This document shows positions 11,867 to 11,954 of a stretch of DNA of 11,954 nt, one piece after another; positions within the stretch are counted from its first letter, which is position 1; every line of letters begins with the position of its first letter. Origin of the DNA: Thermoanaerobaculia bacterium (GTDB taxonomy: Bacteria > Acidobacteriota > Thermoanaerobaculia > Gp7-AA8). Under the pieces are notes generated by a model. The model worked only from the letters and a program-made list of their open reading frames with translations, searched no databases and was not told the DNA's origin. The translations under genes were made by a program, and so were the position numbers. The stretch covers positions 1 to 11,954 of the forward strand of contig JADGOA010000075.1 of assembly GCA_017883215.1 (NCBI GenBank). The letters are read 5' to 3'.

Positions 11867-11954
11867 CAAAGGCACAGCATTACGATGACGAGGCGCTGAT
11901 CGCGCTTCTGGACCGCGGCGGGAGCGGGCTGGTCGCAGCCGACGAGCACGTCGC
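11863..11954 (+). CDS. Partial gene coupled to the sigma factor, possible anti-sigma or regulator
   Basis: The ATG at 11863-11865 overlaps the sigma stop TGA (11864-11866). Thirty residues are visible before the window ends, beginning MTKAQHYDDEALIALLDRGG and ending AADEHV. The acidic helix followed by a small-residue loop and a DEHV segment recalls the start of zinc-binding anti-sigma domains, where a His is followed by a Cys pair, but the Cys region would lie beyond the window. The 4-bp overlap supports a co-regulated partner. No firm function can be given. Confidence 0.55.
   Translation, partial: MTKAQHYDDEALIALLDRGGSGLVAADEHV

Noticed and set aside
1..11954. Insertion sequence, prophage or defence island
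   Set aside because: No transposase, integrase, phage structural, nuclease or toxin-antitoxin gene was recognised; the genes are of housekeeping, transport and regulatory types.

Overview
This window is about 12 kb of GC-rich bacterial DNA. It carries nine apparently intact protein genes and two genes cut by the window edges. No rRNA, tRNA, transposase, integrase, phage or CRISPR genes were seen. Gene types fit a large-genome soil or environmental bacterium: a KP-43-type subtilase tail, DUF4388-FHA protein, DUF1684 lipoprotein, two ECF sigma factors each translationally coupled to a partner, and an M20 dipeptidase. Intergenic gaps are filled with short palindromic repeats. Acidobacteriota is my best guess; Gemmatimonadota, Myxococcota or Planctomycetota are not excluded. 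This is inference from gene families and repeat style, with no phylogenetic test.

Layout. 1-393 (+) is the C-terminal end of a subtilisin-like protease. 406-629 is a nested inverted repeat. 640-1914 (-) is seryl-tRNA synthetase. 1942-2184 is a four-hairpin palindromic element. 2187-3404 (-) is a DUF4388-FHA signalling protein, divergent from an MFS transporter of the sialate:H+ symporter type at 3442-4656 (+). A palindrome at 4656-4785 touches the stop codons of the transporter and of the convergent YeiH/UPF0324 membrane protein at 4784-5779 (-). The annotated 5' end of that membrane protein lies inside an inverted 7-bp tandem array (5715-5808). A small zinc-ribbon protein follows at 5947-6201 (+), overlapping tail-to-tail with the next gene.

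6149-8316 (-) is a two-gene unit. An ECF sigma factor overlaps by 4 bp a membrane-anchored protein with an anti-sigma-like N-terminus and a C-terminus built from the two flanking domains of YfbK-type von Willebrand proteins, with the central vWA domain missing. An inverted octamer array (8363-8455) separates it from a divergent DUF1684 lipoprotein (8485-9387, +). Another repeat-rich gap (9393-9655) lies between that gene and a convergent M20 metallopeptidase (9645-11054, -). A second ECF sigma gene (11210-11866, +) overlaps by 4 bp a gene that runs off the window (11863-11954).

No single pathway links the genes. The most notable points are the sigma/anti-sigma pair whose partner looks like YfbK with its vWA domain removed, and a different family of nested hairpin or tandem-inverted repeat in nearly every gap, often ending at a stop codon or overlapping a promoter or start.
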